Shown piece by piece: positions 10,836 to 21,100 of a DNA stretch of 64,000 nucleotides. The DNA is from Methylobacterium radiodurans (GTDB lineage Bacteria > Pseudomonadota > Alphaproteobacteria > Rhizobiales > Beijerinckiaceae): NCBI RefSeq assembly GCF_003173735.1, contig NZ_CP029551.1:5099001-5163000 (forward strand), in the 5' to 3' direction. The notes beneath the pieces are model-generated. The model made no database searches, was not told the DNA's origin, and saw nothing but the letters and a program-made list of their open reading frames with translations. Numbering within the stretch: the first letter of the stretch is position 1; each line of letters starts with the position of its first letter. Made by a program: the position numbers and the translations under genes.

Positions 10836-11840
10836 ATGAGCACGCCCGCCTCCCTGACGAGCCACGTCGCCCCGGTCGAGGCCGGCGCGCACGTGACAGC
10901 GGCGCACTGGCTCGGCGACACACTGGCGCTGGCGCTCGGTGACGGCACGGCGGTGCTGGCCTCCGACGGCGACACCGTGCGGGCGGCGGCCCATCCGGAG
11001 GGGTCGATCCTCGTGGCGGCTGGCGACGGCACACGTCTGCTCACGGGCGGTGACGACGGGCGGGTGGTCGCGATCGCCAGGGACGGGACGCTCACCGAGA
11101 CGGCAGTGGCGAAGAACAACGCCTGGATCGATGCGCTGGCGCTGCACCCGGACGGCGGCCTCGCCTTCTCGGCGGGGCGCCGCGTGGTGGCGCTCGACGC
11201 CAAGGGCCGCGAGCGCACCTTCGAGGCGCCCTCGACCGCCCGCGGCCTCGCCTTCGCACCGAAGGGATACCGGCTGGCCGTAGCACACTACAACGGCGCC
11301 AGCCTCTGGTACCCAAACCTCGAGACTCCGCCGGAGGTGGTCTCGTGGAAAGGCTCGCATATCGACGTGACGTGGTCTCTGGACGGCCGCTTCGTGGTCA
11401 CGACAATGCAGGAGAACGCGCTCCACGGCTGGCGCCTCCAGCCCGATCCCGGCCACATGCGGATGTCGGGCTATCCCGCCAAGGTGCGCTCCCTCGGCTG
11501 GTCGGCGGACGGCAAGTGGCTCGCGACCAGCGGCGCAGAGGCCGCGATCATCTGGCCCTTCGATTCGAAGGAGGGGCCCACCGGCAAGGCCCCGCGGGAA
11601 TGCGGGGTGCGCCCGGCCCGTGTCTCGCGGGTGGCCTTCCACCCGAAGGCGCCGGTGCTGGCGATCGGCTACGAGGACGGCTGCATTCTGCTCGTGCGCT
11701 TCGGCGACGCAGCCGAGCTGCTGGTCCGCCCGGCCGTGAAGGCAAGCGGGATCTCGGCGCTCGCCTGGGACCGCCGCGGCAACCGCCTCGCCTTCGGCTG
11801 CACCGACGGGCAGGCCGGCCTGCTGACGCTCCCGGCCTGA
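10836..11840 (+). CDS. WD40-repeat protein
   Basis: This 334-residue protein is built of WD40-like repeats predicted to form one beta-propeller. Recognisable blades include WLGDTLALALGDGTAVL, LLTGGDDGRVVAI, WIDALALHPDGGLAF and VRSLGWSADGKWLATSGAEA. There is no signal peptide, so it is probably cytoplasmic. The family is common in alphaproteobacteria but has no defined role that I know; a scaffold function is the usual inference. It begins 11 bases after the DUF1275 gene, suggesting one transcript. Confidence 0.88.
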   Translation: MSTPASLTSHVAPVEAGAHVTAAHWLGDTLALALGDGTAVLASDGDTVRAAAHPEGSILVAAGDGTRLLTGGDDGRVVAIARDGTLTETAVAKNNAWIDALALHPDGGLAFSAGRRVVALDAKGRERTFEAPSTARGLAFAPKGYRLAVAHYNGASLWYPNLETPPEVVSWKGSHIDVTWSLDGRFVVTTMQENALHGWRLQPDPGHMRMSGYPAKVRSLGWSADGKWLATSGAEAAIIWPFDSKEGPTGKAPRECGVRPARVSRVAFHPKAPVLAIGYEDGCILLVRFGDAAELLVRPAVKASGISALAWDRRGNRLAFGCTDGQAGLLTLPA

Positions 11841-11880
11841 CGTCGGGGATCCCCAAGGGCCTCCAGGCCATTGGGCTGGG

Positions 11881-11972
11881 TCCCGGGGCGCGCAGCCCCA
11901 GGATCGGCTCCTCCGACCCGGCTTTGCCGGGTCGGAGGAGCCCTGCACCCGCCAAAGGTCTCGGACCTTTGG
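11881..11972. repeat. Palindromic intergenic repeat (three hairpins)
   Basis: Three consecutive dyads lie in the 210-base gap after the WD40 gene. The first is a GGGGC/GCCCC hairpin at 11881-11903. The second is a perfect 17-bp stem with a TTT loop at 11906-11942. The third is a perfect 9-bp stem (CCAAAGGTC/GACCTTTGG) with a TCG loop at 11952-11972. The linker CTGCACCCGC between the last two recurs at 43361-43370, where it is again flanked by hairpins, and the last hairpin differs there only by paired changes. This looks like a dispersed palindromic repeat; it may also terminate transcription. Confidence 0.75.
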
Positions 11973-12050
11973 AATCCATGACGGGGGGCGAGCCCCTGGC
12001 CTCGGCCCGCCCGGCATGCTCTTGTCCCGGGCGCATCATCGGAGGTCGCC

Positions 12051-12575
12051 GTGTTCGCCGTGTTCCGCACCCTCGGCCTCGCGCTCGGGCTCCTCGGCGG
12101 CGGCGTCGCCGCGCAGGGGCCGGAATTCGCGCAGCAATACGCCCAGCGTTTGGGCGGCGCCGTGGACGAGCTGCGCCGCGAGGTCGCGAGCCTCGACGCC
12201 GACGCGCGCGCCACCGGCAACACCCGCGACGGCGCGGTCGACCGCCTGCGCGGCAACCCGGACGAACTCGTCGCCCGCCGCGGCGCGGCCGCCCGCGCCA
12301 CGATCGAGCGCCTCGCGGACCTGAGCGCCCAGCAGCAGGCGCTCGCCGAGGCGACGAGCCCGCTCGGGCGGACCGTTGCCATCCTGCGTCATCCCGATCC
12401 TGGGCTCGTGCGGGCGACGCTCAGCGACTACCAGCCGGCGGTGCCGACCACGGCGGACGGCCTGGTGGCCGGGCTCCTCGGCTTCCTGGCCGCCTGGGGC
12501 GGCTGGCGGGTGGTTTCGGATGTCGGCCGTCGCACGGTGCGGCGCCGGCCGCGGGCCGAGACGACGACCGCCTGA
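12051..12575 (+). CDS. DUF2937 family membrane protein
   Basis: This 174-residue protein has an N-terminal hydrophobic segment (about residues 4-22), a helical extracytoplasmic region (QQYAQRLGGAVDELRRE) and a second membrane segment near residues 133-155 (GLVAGLLGFLAAWGGWRVV). The layout and the AQRLGGAVDEL motif match DUF2937; function unknown. Translation probably starts at GTG 12051, shortly after GGAGG at 12041-12045. It lies just downstream of the palindromic repeat and has no obvious operon partner. Confidence 0.78.
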   Translation: MFAVFRTLGLALGLLGGGVAAQGPEFAQQYAQRLGGAVDELRREVASLDADARATGNTRDGAVDRLRGNPDELVARRGAAARATIERLADLSAQQQALAEATSPLGRTVAILRHPDPGLVRATLSDYQPAVPTTADGLVAGLLGFLAAWGGWRVVSDVGRRTVRRRPRAETTTA

Positions 12576-12712
12576 AGCCGCTTCGCGGCACTGCATCGCG
12601 GGCGTGGTGTGTCCGGGCATCTACAGCCGCTTGCCCGCGCGTTGCACTAGGGAGAAGTCACGAACCTGTGCGACCTCCGCGCGCCCGGGATCCGTGCTCA
12701 GAGTCCCGACCG

Positions 12713-13951
12713 ATGGCGCGTGCACCGAACCCGAACATCGATCCGGCCCTCGATGCCGCCGCCCTGCTGCGGCGCGTCGGGTTCTTCGGATTGTTCGTGG
12801 TGGTCCCGGTGGTGGCCCAGGTGGCGCGGCGCGCCTCCATCATCCTCGCACCGATCGCCGTGGTGCTCCTTGTGATCGCCAGCGCGATCGACGGGCGCCA
12901 GCGCCGGCTCGGACCTCTCAGTCTCCGACTTCTCGGCTCACCGGCCTTCCTGGCCGGGATGCTGGTGGTGCTCTGGTCGGCCCTCTCCCTCGCCTGGACG
13001 CCGTTCCTCGGAGCGGCCGCCGAGCGGCTGGCCAACCTCGTCGCGGTGATCTTGCTGACGATGATGGGCTACCTCGCCCTGCCCGACCGGATGCGCTCGG
13101 CGAACCTCTACCTGCTGCCGCTCGGCGTCACCGTCGCGGCCTTGGTGGCGGTGTTGCTCGGCCTGTTCGGCGAGCAGTTGATGCGCGGCGGCCCGGAGGA
13201 TGACGGGGCTCTCGATCGCGGCCTGACGCTGCTCGCCCTGCTGGTCTGGCCGGCCGTAGCCTGGCTGCGCTCACGCCGCCGCGACCGGGAGGCGCTCGCC
13301 ATCGCGCTCGTGACGGCCGCCGCGCTCGCGATCTCGCCGAACCTCACGCAGATCGTGGCGCTCGTGGTGGGCGCGCTGGCCTTCGCGGTAACGAGCTACC
13401 GGCCGCGCCTCGGCGTGCTTCTGACCGCCGGGATCAGCGCCGGCCTGCTCGCGGCCGCCCCGCTCCTGCCCTTCATCGCCCGGCCGGTCGGCGCGGCCCT
13501 CTTCGGGCCGCTCGCCCCCGGCGTTCTGTCGCTGAAGAGCTGGCAGAAGGTCGTCACCTCCGAACCCCTGCGCCTCATCACCGGCCACGGCTTCGAGACG
13601 GCCCTGCGCGGGCGCTTCGCCGGGCTGGTGCCGATGAACGCCCCGACGACGGCGCTCTTCGAGTTCTGGTACGAGCTCGGCGTGGTCGGCTCGCTCGCCG
13701 CCGCCTTCGCGCTCCACGCCTCGATCCGGCGGGCGGGGCGCGACAACCCGCTCCTGGTCCCGGGCGCGATGGCGGCCTTCGCCAGCGCCTTCACCGTCGC
13801 GTGCATCGGCGTCGGCCTCACCGTGGTCTGGTGGCTCACCGCGATCGCGCTCACGATCCTCGTTTTCGTGGCGATCGAGCGCGGCCAGTTCCGCACCAGC
13901 CGCCCGAAGATCAGCCGGCTGCGGCGCATCCGCGACGGCGAGGCCGGCTAG
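12713..13951 (+). CDS. O-antigen-ligase-like polytopic membrane protein
   Basis: This 412-residue protein has about ten hydrophobic segments. It also has a larger loop late in the sequence (around residues 280-310) with GHGFETALRG and NAPTTALFEFWYELGVVGSL, a pattern typical of the Wzy/WaaL O-antigen ligase and polymerase superfamily. It probably transfers or polymerises a surface polysaccharide, but the substrate cannot be read from sequence. The ATG at 12713 gives a complete N-terminus; the long upstream extension of the frame is a shadow. Its 3' end overlaps the convergent zincin gene by four bases. Confidence 0.8.
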   Translation: MARAPNPNIDPALDAAALLRRVGFFGLFVVVPVVAQVARRASIILAPIAVVLLVIASAIDGRQRRLGPLSLRLLGSPAFLAGMLVVLWSALSLAWTPFLGAAAERLANLVAVILLTMMGYLALPDRMRSANLYLLPLGVTVAALVAVLLGLFGEQLMRGGPEDDGALDRGLTLLALLVWPAVAWLRSRRRDREALAIALVTAAALAISPNLTQIVALVVGALAFAVTSYRPRLGVLLTAGISAGLLAAAPLLPFIARPVGAALFGPLAPGVLSLKSWQKVVTSEPLRLITGHGFETALRGRFAGLVPMNAPTTALFEFWYELGVVGSLAAAFALHASIRRAGRDNPLLVPGAMAAFASAFTVACIGVGLTVVWWLTAIALTILVFVAIERGQFRTSRPKISRLRRIRDGEAG

Positions 13952-14376
13952 GCGATTTCCGCCGCCGCCTCGATCCGGGCCATATCCTCGTCCGAGAGGC
14001 CGAAGTGATGGCCGATCTCGTGGACCAGCACGTGGGCGACGAGGTGGCCCAGCGTCTCGTCGTGCTCGGCCCAGTAGTCGAGCAGCGGGCGGCGGTAGAG
14101 CCAGACGGCGTTCGGCATCTGCCCGGTCACGACCTCGCCGGCCTGCGCCAGCCCGACGCCGCGGAACAGCCCGAGCAGGTCGAACTCGGACTCGCATTCC
14201 ATCTCGGCGAGCGTCTCTTCGTCGGGGAAGTCGTCCACGACGATGCGGACCCCTGCGCAGAGCGCGCGGAACCCCTCCGGCAGGCCCGCGAAGGCCGCGT
14301 CCGCCAGCGCCTCGATCTCGGCGAGGCTCGGGGCCTTCGCGGCGGCCAGCGCCGCGGTATCGGGCTCGGCGCTCAC
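13948..14376 (-). CDS. Zincin-like metallopeptidase family protein
   Basis: The 142-residue protein contains HEIGHHFG near its C-terminus (H119, E120, H123), a complete HExxH zinc-binding motif with a following Gly, as in the predicted MMP-like Zn-dependent proteases of PF06262. No signal peptide is present, so it is probably cytosolic. Substrate unknown. Its start overlaps the end of the upstream nucleotidase gene by four bases, so both are likely translated from one message. Confidence 0.88.
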   Translation of the reverse strand: MSAEPDTAALAAAKAPSLAEIEALADAAFAGLPEGFRALCAGVRIVVDDFPDEETLAEMECESEFDLLGLFRGVGLAQAGEVVTGQMPNAVWLYRRPLLDYWAEHDETLGHLVAHVLVHEIGHHFGLSDEDMARIEAAAEIA

Positions 14377-15116
14377 GGCGCCTTCACCGGGAGCACGCAG
14401 GTCTCCAGGAAGCCCGCGAGGTCGTCGGTGATGTGGTCGATATGCGGCTCCTGCACCGCCGCCTGCTCGAAGGCCTCGCGGTAAGGGTCGGCGATCTTGG
14501 GCACGACCAGCACGGTCGCCATGCCGAGATCGTGCGGCACCACGAGGTTGCGGGCGATGTCCTCGAACAGGGCCGCGCGCGTCGGGTCGATGTCGTGCCG
14601 ATCGAGGAAGCGCTCGTAGGTCGAGCGCTCGGGCTTGGGCACGAAATCGGCCGCCGCGATGTCGAACACGTCCTCGAAATGATCGAGGATGCCGAGCTTC
14701 TCCGCCACCCGCTCGGCGTGGCGGCGCGAGCCGTTGGTGAGGATCAGCTTGCGCCCGGGCAGCCGCTCGATCGCGTCGCCGAGTGCGGCATCCAGCTTGA
14801 TCGTCGAGTGGTCGATGTCGTGGGCGAAATCGAGGAAGTCGTGGGGGTCGACCCCCTCCTCGATCATCAGCGCCTTCAGGGTGGTGCCGTATCGGTGGTA
14901 GAAGTGCTTCTGCAGCGCCCGGGCCGAGATCCCGTCGAGCCCGTAGAGGCGCATCACGTAGAGCGTAATGCGCTCGTCCACCTGCGGCCAGACCATCGCG
15001 TCGCTGGGATAGAGGGTGTTGTCGAGGTCGAACACCCAGGTATCGACGCGGTCGAAGCCGCGGGCATCGGGTGTGGTCAGGCGACAGGCGTCGGGCAAGG
15101 TTCCGGGCAGGTACAC
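14373..15116 (-). CDS. Pyrimidine 5'-nucleotidase (HAD superfamily)
   Basis: The 247-residue protein has the HAD motif I FDLDNTLYPSDAM, motif II LTNGSRRH, the Lys in DFVPKPE, and motif III/IV ALFEDIARNL. This is the pattern of the SSM1/pyrimidine 5'-nucleotidase subfamily, which dephosphorylates pyrimidine mononucleotides. A GTG at 15116 opens the frame; the first ~20 residues are poorly conserved, so a slightly later start is possible. argB lies just upstream on the same strand (58 bases), a pairing often seen in Hyphomicrobiales. Confidence 0.9.
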   Translation of the reverse strand: MYLPGTLPDACRLTTPDARGFDRVDTWVFDLDNTLYPSDAMVWPQVDERITLYVMRLYGLDGISARALQKHFYHRYGTTLKALMIEEGVDPHDFLDFAHDIDHSTIKLDAALGDAIERLPGRKLILTNGSRRHAERVAEKLGILDHFEDVFDIAAADFVPKPERSTYERFLDRHDIDPTRAALFEDIARNLVVPHDLGMATVLVVPKIADPYREAFEQAAVQEPHIDHITDDLAGFLETCVLPVKAP

Positions 15117-15174
15117 GAGGCTCTCGACGGCGGAAGGGTGCAGCCGGGATGAGTCCCGGCCGCTGGGACGGGGT

Positions 15175-16068
15175 TCAGGACCGGCGGATCAGGGTGCCGG
15201 CGCCGTAATCGGTGAACAGCTCCAGGAGCACCGCGTGGTTGACCTTGCCGTTGAGGATGACCACCGCCTCGACGCCCTGATCGATCGCGTAGATGCAGGT
15301 CTCGATCTTCGGGATCATGCCGCCGGTGATGGTGCCGTCCGCGATAAGCCGCCGGCAATCCTCGACGGTGAGTTCGGGGATCAGGTTCTTGTCCTTGTCG
15401 AGCACGCCCGGCACGTCGGTGAGCAGGAGCAGGCGCTTGGCCCTGAGCGCGCCCGCGATGGCGCCGGCAAACGTGTCGGCGTTGACGTTGTAGGTCTGCC
15501 CGTCCGCCCCGTAGGCAACGGGGGCCAGAACCGGGATCAGCTCGGCTTTCAGCACCGCGTCGAGCACGCCGCGCTCGACATGCTCCGGCTCGCCGACGAG
15601 GCCGAGATCGACCACCTGCTCGACCATGCTGTCGGGGTCGCGGACGGTCTTGGTCGCGCGCTTGGCGCGGACCATGTTGCCGTCCTTGCCGCACAGGCCG
15701 ATCGCCCGACCGCCCTCGGCCGAGATCCAGCCGACGATCTGCTTGTTGATCGAGCCCGCGAGGACCATCTCGACCACTTCGACGGTCGCCTCGTCGGTGA
15801 CGCGCAGGCCGCCGCGGAACTCCGACTGGATGCCGAGCCGGTCGAGCATCCGCCCGATCTGCGGGCCGCCGCCATGCACGACGATCGGCTTCAGCCCGGA
15901 CTGCTCGAGGAGCACGATGTCCTCGGCGAAATCCTCCGCCGCCGCCCGGTCGCCCATGGCGTGGCCGCCGTACTTGATCACTACGATCTCCTGATCGTAG
16001 CGCTGCATGTGGGGCAGTGCCTGGGCCAGCACCTCGGCGCGCACGTGCACGTTCGGCAGTTCGGTCAT
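15175..16068 (-). CDS. argB: Acetylglutamate kinase
   Basis: ArgB phosphorylates N-acetyl-L-glutamate in the second step of arginine synthesis. This 297-residue copy has the amino-acid-kinase motifs [35 protein letters not shown] and [10 protein letters not shown]. The N-terminal stretch ([13 protein letters not shown]) is typical of the longer, arginine-feedback-inhibited hexameric enzymes, so feedback control is plausible but not proven. It is transcribed away from ugd across a 268-base divergent region. Confidence 0.96.
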   Translation of the reverse strand: MTELPNVHVRAEVLAQALPHMQRYDQEIVVIKYGGHAMGDRAAAEDFAEDIVLLEQSGLKPIVVHGGGPQIGRMLDRLGIQSEFRGGLRVTDEATVEVVEMVLAGSINKQIVGWISAEGGRAIGLCGKDGNMVRAKRATKTVRDPDSMVEQVVDLGLVGEPEHVERGVLDAVLKAELIPVLAPVAYGADGQTYNVNADTFAGAIAGALRAKRLLLLTDVPGVLDKDKNLIPELTVEDCRRLIADGTITGGMIPKIETCIYAIDQGVEAVVILNGKVNHAVLLELFTDYGAGTLIRRS

Positions 16069-16336
16069 GGGTCTCCCTCGCGCCCGGCCGGCTTACCCGA
16101 GCGGGCGGACTTTCTAACGGACTTGTCGGCGCCTGCGAAGCCGCGGGCATTCCCCCGTCATACGGACGCTTCTTGATCCCTTCATGATGGTCCGCCCCTC
16201 GGGGACTGGCACCCCGCGGGGAGATCCGGCAAAAGCTGGGCCATCCGGGGGGACGCGCCTCAATCTGACCGCGAAGCCCGGCGATGGGCGGCCCGTCCGG
16301 AGGTCCGTCGCCGGCTCCAAAGGAATAAGGTCGCCC

Positions 16337-17656
16337 ATGCGTATCGCGATGATCGGTTCCGGCTATGTGGGCCTCGTCTCGGGCACCTGCTTTGCGGATT
16401 TCGGCCACGAGGTGGTCTGCGTCGACAAGGACCCGGCCAAGATCGAGGCCCTCAACGCCGGCCGCATGCCGATCTACGAGCCGGGCCTCGACGCGCTGGT
16501 GGCCGAGAACGTCCAGCAGGGCCGCCTCAGCTTCACCACGGACCTCAAGCCCGCGGTCGCGCAGGCCGACGCGGTGTTCATCGCGGTCGGCACGCCGTCG
16601 CGGCGCGGCGACGGCTTCGCGGATCTCTCCTTCGTGTTCGCGGCCGCCCGCGAGATCGCCGAGGCGGTGGACGGGTTCACGGTCGTCGTCACCAAATCGA
16701 CCGTGCCCGTCGGCACCGGCGACGAGGTCGAGCGCATCATCCGCGAGATCCGGCCGGACGCCGAGATCTCGGTCGCCTCCAATCCCGAGTTCCTGCGCGA
16801 GGGCGCGGCGATCGGTGACTTCAAGCGCCCCGACCGCATCGTCGTCGGGGCCGAGGACCCGCGCGCCGAGGAGAGCTTGCGCGAGATCTACCGCCCGCTC
16901 TTCCTCAACCAGGCGCCGATTCTTGTCACCGGCCGGCGAACGGCGGAGCTGACCAAGTACGCTGCCAACGCCTTTCTGGCGACGAAGATCACCTTCATCA
17001 ACGAGATCGCCGATCTCTGCGAGCAGGTCGGCGCCGACGTGCAGCAGGTCGCCCGCGGCATCGGGCTCGACAACCGCATCGGCGCGAAGTTCCTGCACGC
17101 GGGGCCCGGCTACGGCGGCTCCTGCTTTCCGAAGGACACGCTGGCGCTGGTCAAGACCGCCCAGGACGCCGGCACGCCGGTGCGGCTCGTCGAGACGGTG
17201 GTGGCGGTCAACGACAGCCGCAAGCGCGCCATGGCCCGCAAGGTGGTGCAGGCCTGCGGCGGCTCGGTCCGCGGCAAGACGGTGGCGGTGCTCGGCCTGA
17301 CCTTCAAGCCAAACACCGACGACATGCGCGACGCGCCCGCCCTCTCGATCATCACCGGCCTGCAGGATGCGGGCGCGCGGGTGCGCGCCTACGATCCGGA
17401 GGGCATGGAGGCCGCCAAGCCCCTGCTCGGCGAGGTCGCCTACGCGCGCGACGCCTACGACTGCGCCGAGGGCGCCGACGCCCTGGTGATCGTGACCGAG
17501 TGGAACGCCTTCCGGGCCCTCGACCTCGCCCGTCTCGGACAGATCATGGCGGACCGTGTTCTGGTCGATCTGCGCAACGTCTACGATCGGGCCAGCGTGC
17601 AGCGGCACGGTTTTCGCTACGTGAGCGTCGGTCGTCCCGACGGCGAGGCCGCCTGA
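16337..17656 (+). CDS. ugd: UDP-glucose 6-dehydrogenase
   Basis: This 439-residue enzyme oxidises UDP-glucose to UDP-glucuronate with two NAD+, supplying sugar nucleotides for surface polysaccharides. The N-terminal Rossmann domain begins MRIAMIGSGYVGLVSG. The catalytic Cys is C263 in GPGYGGSCFPKDTLAL, and NPEFLREGAA and GLTFKPNTDDMRDAP are also present. The ATG at 16337 is directly before the Rossmann motif; upstream in-frame codons are rejected. It precedes the polyketide synthase by about 450 bases on the same strand, but a functional link is not evident. It could serve the capsule-type genes at 41.7-49.5 kb. Confidence 0.96.
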   Translation: MRIAMIGSGYVGLVSGTCFADFGHEVVCVDKDPAKIEALNAGRMPIYEPGLDALVAENVQQGRLSFTTDLKPAVAQADAVFIAVGTPSRRGDGFADLSFVFAAAREIAEAVDGFTVVVTKSTVPVGTGDEVERIIREIRPDAEISVASNPEFLREGAAIGDFKRPDRIVVGAEDPRAEESLREIYRPLFLNQAPILVTGRRTAELTKYAANAFLATKITFINEIADLCEQVGADVQQVARGIGLDNRIGAKFLHAGPGYGGSCFPKDTLALVKTAQDAGTPVRLVETVVAVNDSRKRAMARKVVQACGGSVRGKTVAVLGLTFKPNTDDMRDAPALSIITGLQDAGARVRAYDPEGMEAAKPLLGEVAYARDAYDCAEGADALVIVTEWNAFRALDLARLGQIMADRVLVDLRNVYDRASVQRHGFRYVSVGRPDGEAA

Positions 17657-18109
17657 CGATCCGCGCCATGCGAGCACGGCATGGCTTCGATACGGGAACA
17701 GGGGGGAATCTGGAGCCTTACAGCACGTGTTCCCGGCAGACCGAGCGTGACCGCTGCGAACCAGGTGCCAGGGAGGTCGATCTTCGCGCCCAGCGGCTCA
17801 AGTCGGGTTGCGCCGGCGCGGGCCCATATCGGCGGTCGCGGACCCGCACTGCGGCCGAATTGAGGCCATTATGCTGCGAAATCACAGCAAGCGGGATCAG
17901 TGGTGTGATCTTCGTCAATGCCGCAGTCCAGAAATGCCTGCCGCTTCACCGATGAATACATATCACAGGCCGATGCATTCGAGTCACGGCCCACATCTTC
18001 CCAGCTCTCGCCGGTTTGCCTCCGCATTGGAGCCATACTAAGGGATCAAGGGAATGCCCCGTGGCCGGCGGACGAATCGGCTCCCGTAACGAGCGTGTGC
18101 GAACCGAAC
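17657..18109 (+). other. 453-base gap before the polyketide synthase; no gene supported
   Basis: This stretch is visibly less G+C-rich in its second half (17870-18010) than the surrounding genes. Short open frames here lack ribosome binding sites or recognisable products. It probably holds the promoter and leader of the polyketide synthase gene, but I see no convincing -35/-10 pair and no terminator for ugd. The synthase frame stays open back to an ATG at 17918, so part of this region could be coding if that start were used. Confidence 0.5.
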
Positions 18110-21100
18110 GTGACTCAACGTACAGATATCGCCATCGTCGGTCGCGCCTGCCGCCTTCCCGGCGCCCCCAGCGTGGATGGCCTCTGGCAGCTTCTGACCG
18201 AGCCGCGCTGCGCGGTGAGCCGCGTGCCCGACGACCGCTGGTCGCTCGACCGCTTCGGCCACCCGCGCGCGCAGGAGCGCGGCAAGAGCTACACCTGGGC
18301 GGCGGGCGTGCTCGACGACGTCTGGTCGTTCGACCCGGCCGTGTTCGGCATCTCGCCACGCGAGGCCGAGCAGATGGACCCGCAGCAGCGCCTGCTGCTC
18401 GAACTGACCTGGGAAGCGCTGGAGGATGCGGGGCTTCGTCCCTCCGCGGTCGCCGGCTCGCAGATCGGCGTCTTCGTGGGCGCCTCCTCGCTCGATTACG
18501 GGAACCTGCGCATCCTCGACGCCTCGTCGGGCGACGCCTACGCGGCCACCGGCAACACGCTCTCGATCCTCTCCAACCGCATCTCCTACATCTTCGACCT
18601 GAAGGGCCCGAGCTTCACGGTCGACACCGCCTGCTCGTCCTCGCTGGTCGCGCTCGACAACGCCGTGCAGGCGATCCAGTCCGGCCGCATCGACACGGCG
18701 GTGGTCGCGGGCGTGAACGTGCTGGCGAGCCCGTTCAACTTCATCTGCTTCTCGAACGCGCAGATGCTCTCGCGCACCGGCCTGTGCCAGGCCTTCTCGG
18801 CCAACGCCGACGGCTACGTGCGCTCGGAGGGCGGCGTCGTCCTCGTGTTGCAATCGGCCGAGGCCGCCATGCGCGACGAGGCGACCGTGCGCGGCCGCAT
18901 CGTCGCCTCCGGCGTCAACTCGGACGGGCGCACCACCGGCATCTCGCTGCCCTCCGGCTACGCCCAGGGCGCGCTGCTGGAGAAGGTCTACCGCGAGGCC
19001 GAGATCGACCTCGACCGGATCGCCTTCGTGGAGGCGCACGGCACCGGCACACCGGTCGGCGACCCGATCGAGGCCTCGGCCATCGGCGGCAAGCTCGGCC
19101 GGCTGCGCAAGGCGCCGCTGCCGATCGGCTCGATCAAGACCAATATCGGCCATACCGAGCCGACGTCGGGCCTCGCCGGCCTGCTCAAGGCCAGCCTCGC
19201 GCTGGAGCACGACCTCGTCCCGGCCTCGCTCCACTCCGCCGAGCTCAACCCCGACATCCCGTTCGGCGAGCTGAACCTCGACGTGGTGCGGAAAGCCCGC
19301 CCGATCGCGCGCGGCGCGGCCGAGCGCTTCGCGGGCGTCAACTCCTTCGGCTTCGGCGGCACCAACGCCCACGTCGTGCTGAGCGACGCGGAGCCGACCG
19401 CCCGCGTCGCGATGGCGGGTCCAACGGACCACGGCCCCGAAGTGCTGCTTCTCTCGGCCCAGAGCCGCGCGGCGCTCAACGACCTCGCGCTCGATTACGC
19501 CGAGCGCTTCGAGCGAGCCGACGCCAAGGAAGCCACCCGGATCGCGGCCGGCGCCGCCCACCGCCGCGAGCGCCTGAACGCGCGGCTCGCGATCCCGCTG
19601 GACGGCAAGACCGACATCGCCGCGACCTTGCGCGCCGTCGGCGAGGGCGAGGACACGGCGGACGCCGTGACCGGCACGGCGATCGACCGCGCCGCTGAGG
19701 TCGCCTTCATCTACTCCGGCAACGGCAGCCAGTGGGCCGGCATGGGCCGGGAGGCCTACGCCGAGAACGCCACGTTCCGGGCCGCCTTCGACCGCATCGA
19801 CGCACTGTTCCAGCCCTACGCCAAATGGTCGCTGAAGGAGGCGCTGGAGGTCGAGGATCTCGACCAGCGCCTCGCGCTCACCAGCGTCTCGCAGCCGCTG
19901 ATCTTCGCGATCCAGAGCGCCTCGACCACGGCGCTGCGCGCCCGCGGCCTGAACCCGGCCTACGTGCTCGGCCACAGCGTCGGCGAGATCGCAGCCGCCG
20001 AGGCCGCCGGCATCCTCAGCCTCGAGCAGGCCGTGCGGGTCATCTTCTACCGCAGCCACCACCAGGAGACGACGCGCGGCCAAGGCACCATGGCGGTGCT
20101 GCTCATGCCCGTCGAGGAGGTGCCGGGCGCGTTGAAGGAGTTCCCCGCCCTCGACATCGCCGCCTACAACAGCCCGAAGGCCGTGACCGTCGCGGGGCCG
20201 GTGGCCGACATCGACGCGGCGCTGAAGGCGCTCTCGCGCAAGCGCCGCCGCGGGCGCAAGCTCGACCTCGACTACCCCTTCCACGGCCGGATCATGGATC
20301 CGACCGAGAAGCCGCTGCTGCGCGACCTCGCGGGGTTGAAGCCGTCGTCCGGCACCACCCGCATGGTCTCGACCGTTACCGGCAAGGTTCTGGCGGGCGA
20401 GGAATTCGGCGCGACCTACTGGTGGCGCAACATCCGCGAGCCGGTCCGCTTCTGCGACGCGGTGCAGGAGGCGACCCGCCAGGGCGCCCGCATCTTCGTC
20501 GAGGTCGGACCCCGCGCGACCCTGATGTCCCATGTGGGCGACGCGATCGAGCCGCTCGGCATCGACAACGCCGTGGTCGGCGTGATGCACCGCAAGGATG
20601 CCGGCGGCGACCCGATCGCCAAGGCGGTCAGCGCCGCCCTGGTCCAGGGCGCGGCCGTGGACGAGGCCCTGCTGTTCGGCGCGGCGCCGAAGGGCGCGAT
20701 CAGCCTGCCGACCTATCCCTGGCAGCGCCGCTCCTTCCGGCTGGCCGAGACCACCGAAAGCGTCGGCGCGACCTCGGCGCGGCACTACCACCCGCTGATC
20801 GGCTCGCGCACCACGCCCGACGGGCTTGAGTGGAACGGCTTCGTGGACACCGTGACGGTGCCCGAGCTCGACGACCACCGCATCGAGGGCCAGGCGATCA
20901 TGCCCGGCGCCGGCTTCGTCGAGATGGCACTGGCCTGCGCCCGCGAGGCCCTGCGCAGCGACGAGATCGTGCTCGCCGACTTCGAGATCCACGCGCCGAT
21001 GGTGTTCAACGAGGAGGCGCTGCGCGAGGTCGCGGTGCGTCTCTCAGGGTCGGGCAACGGCATCCAGGTGCTGAGCCGCCCGCGCCTCGCGCAGACGCCC

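Noticed and set aside
15077..17677. Antisense 866-codon open frame over argB and ugd
   Set aside because: Its sequence over ugd is low-complexity Arg/Gly/Ala/Asp-rich with no domains, while ugd and argB are complete on the other frames. Long shadow frames are expected at this G+C content.
18038..20992. Antisense 984-codon open frame under the PKS
   Set aside because: It mirrors the KS-AT region, has no recognisable motif or ribosome binding site, and the sense frame shows all catalytic residues.
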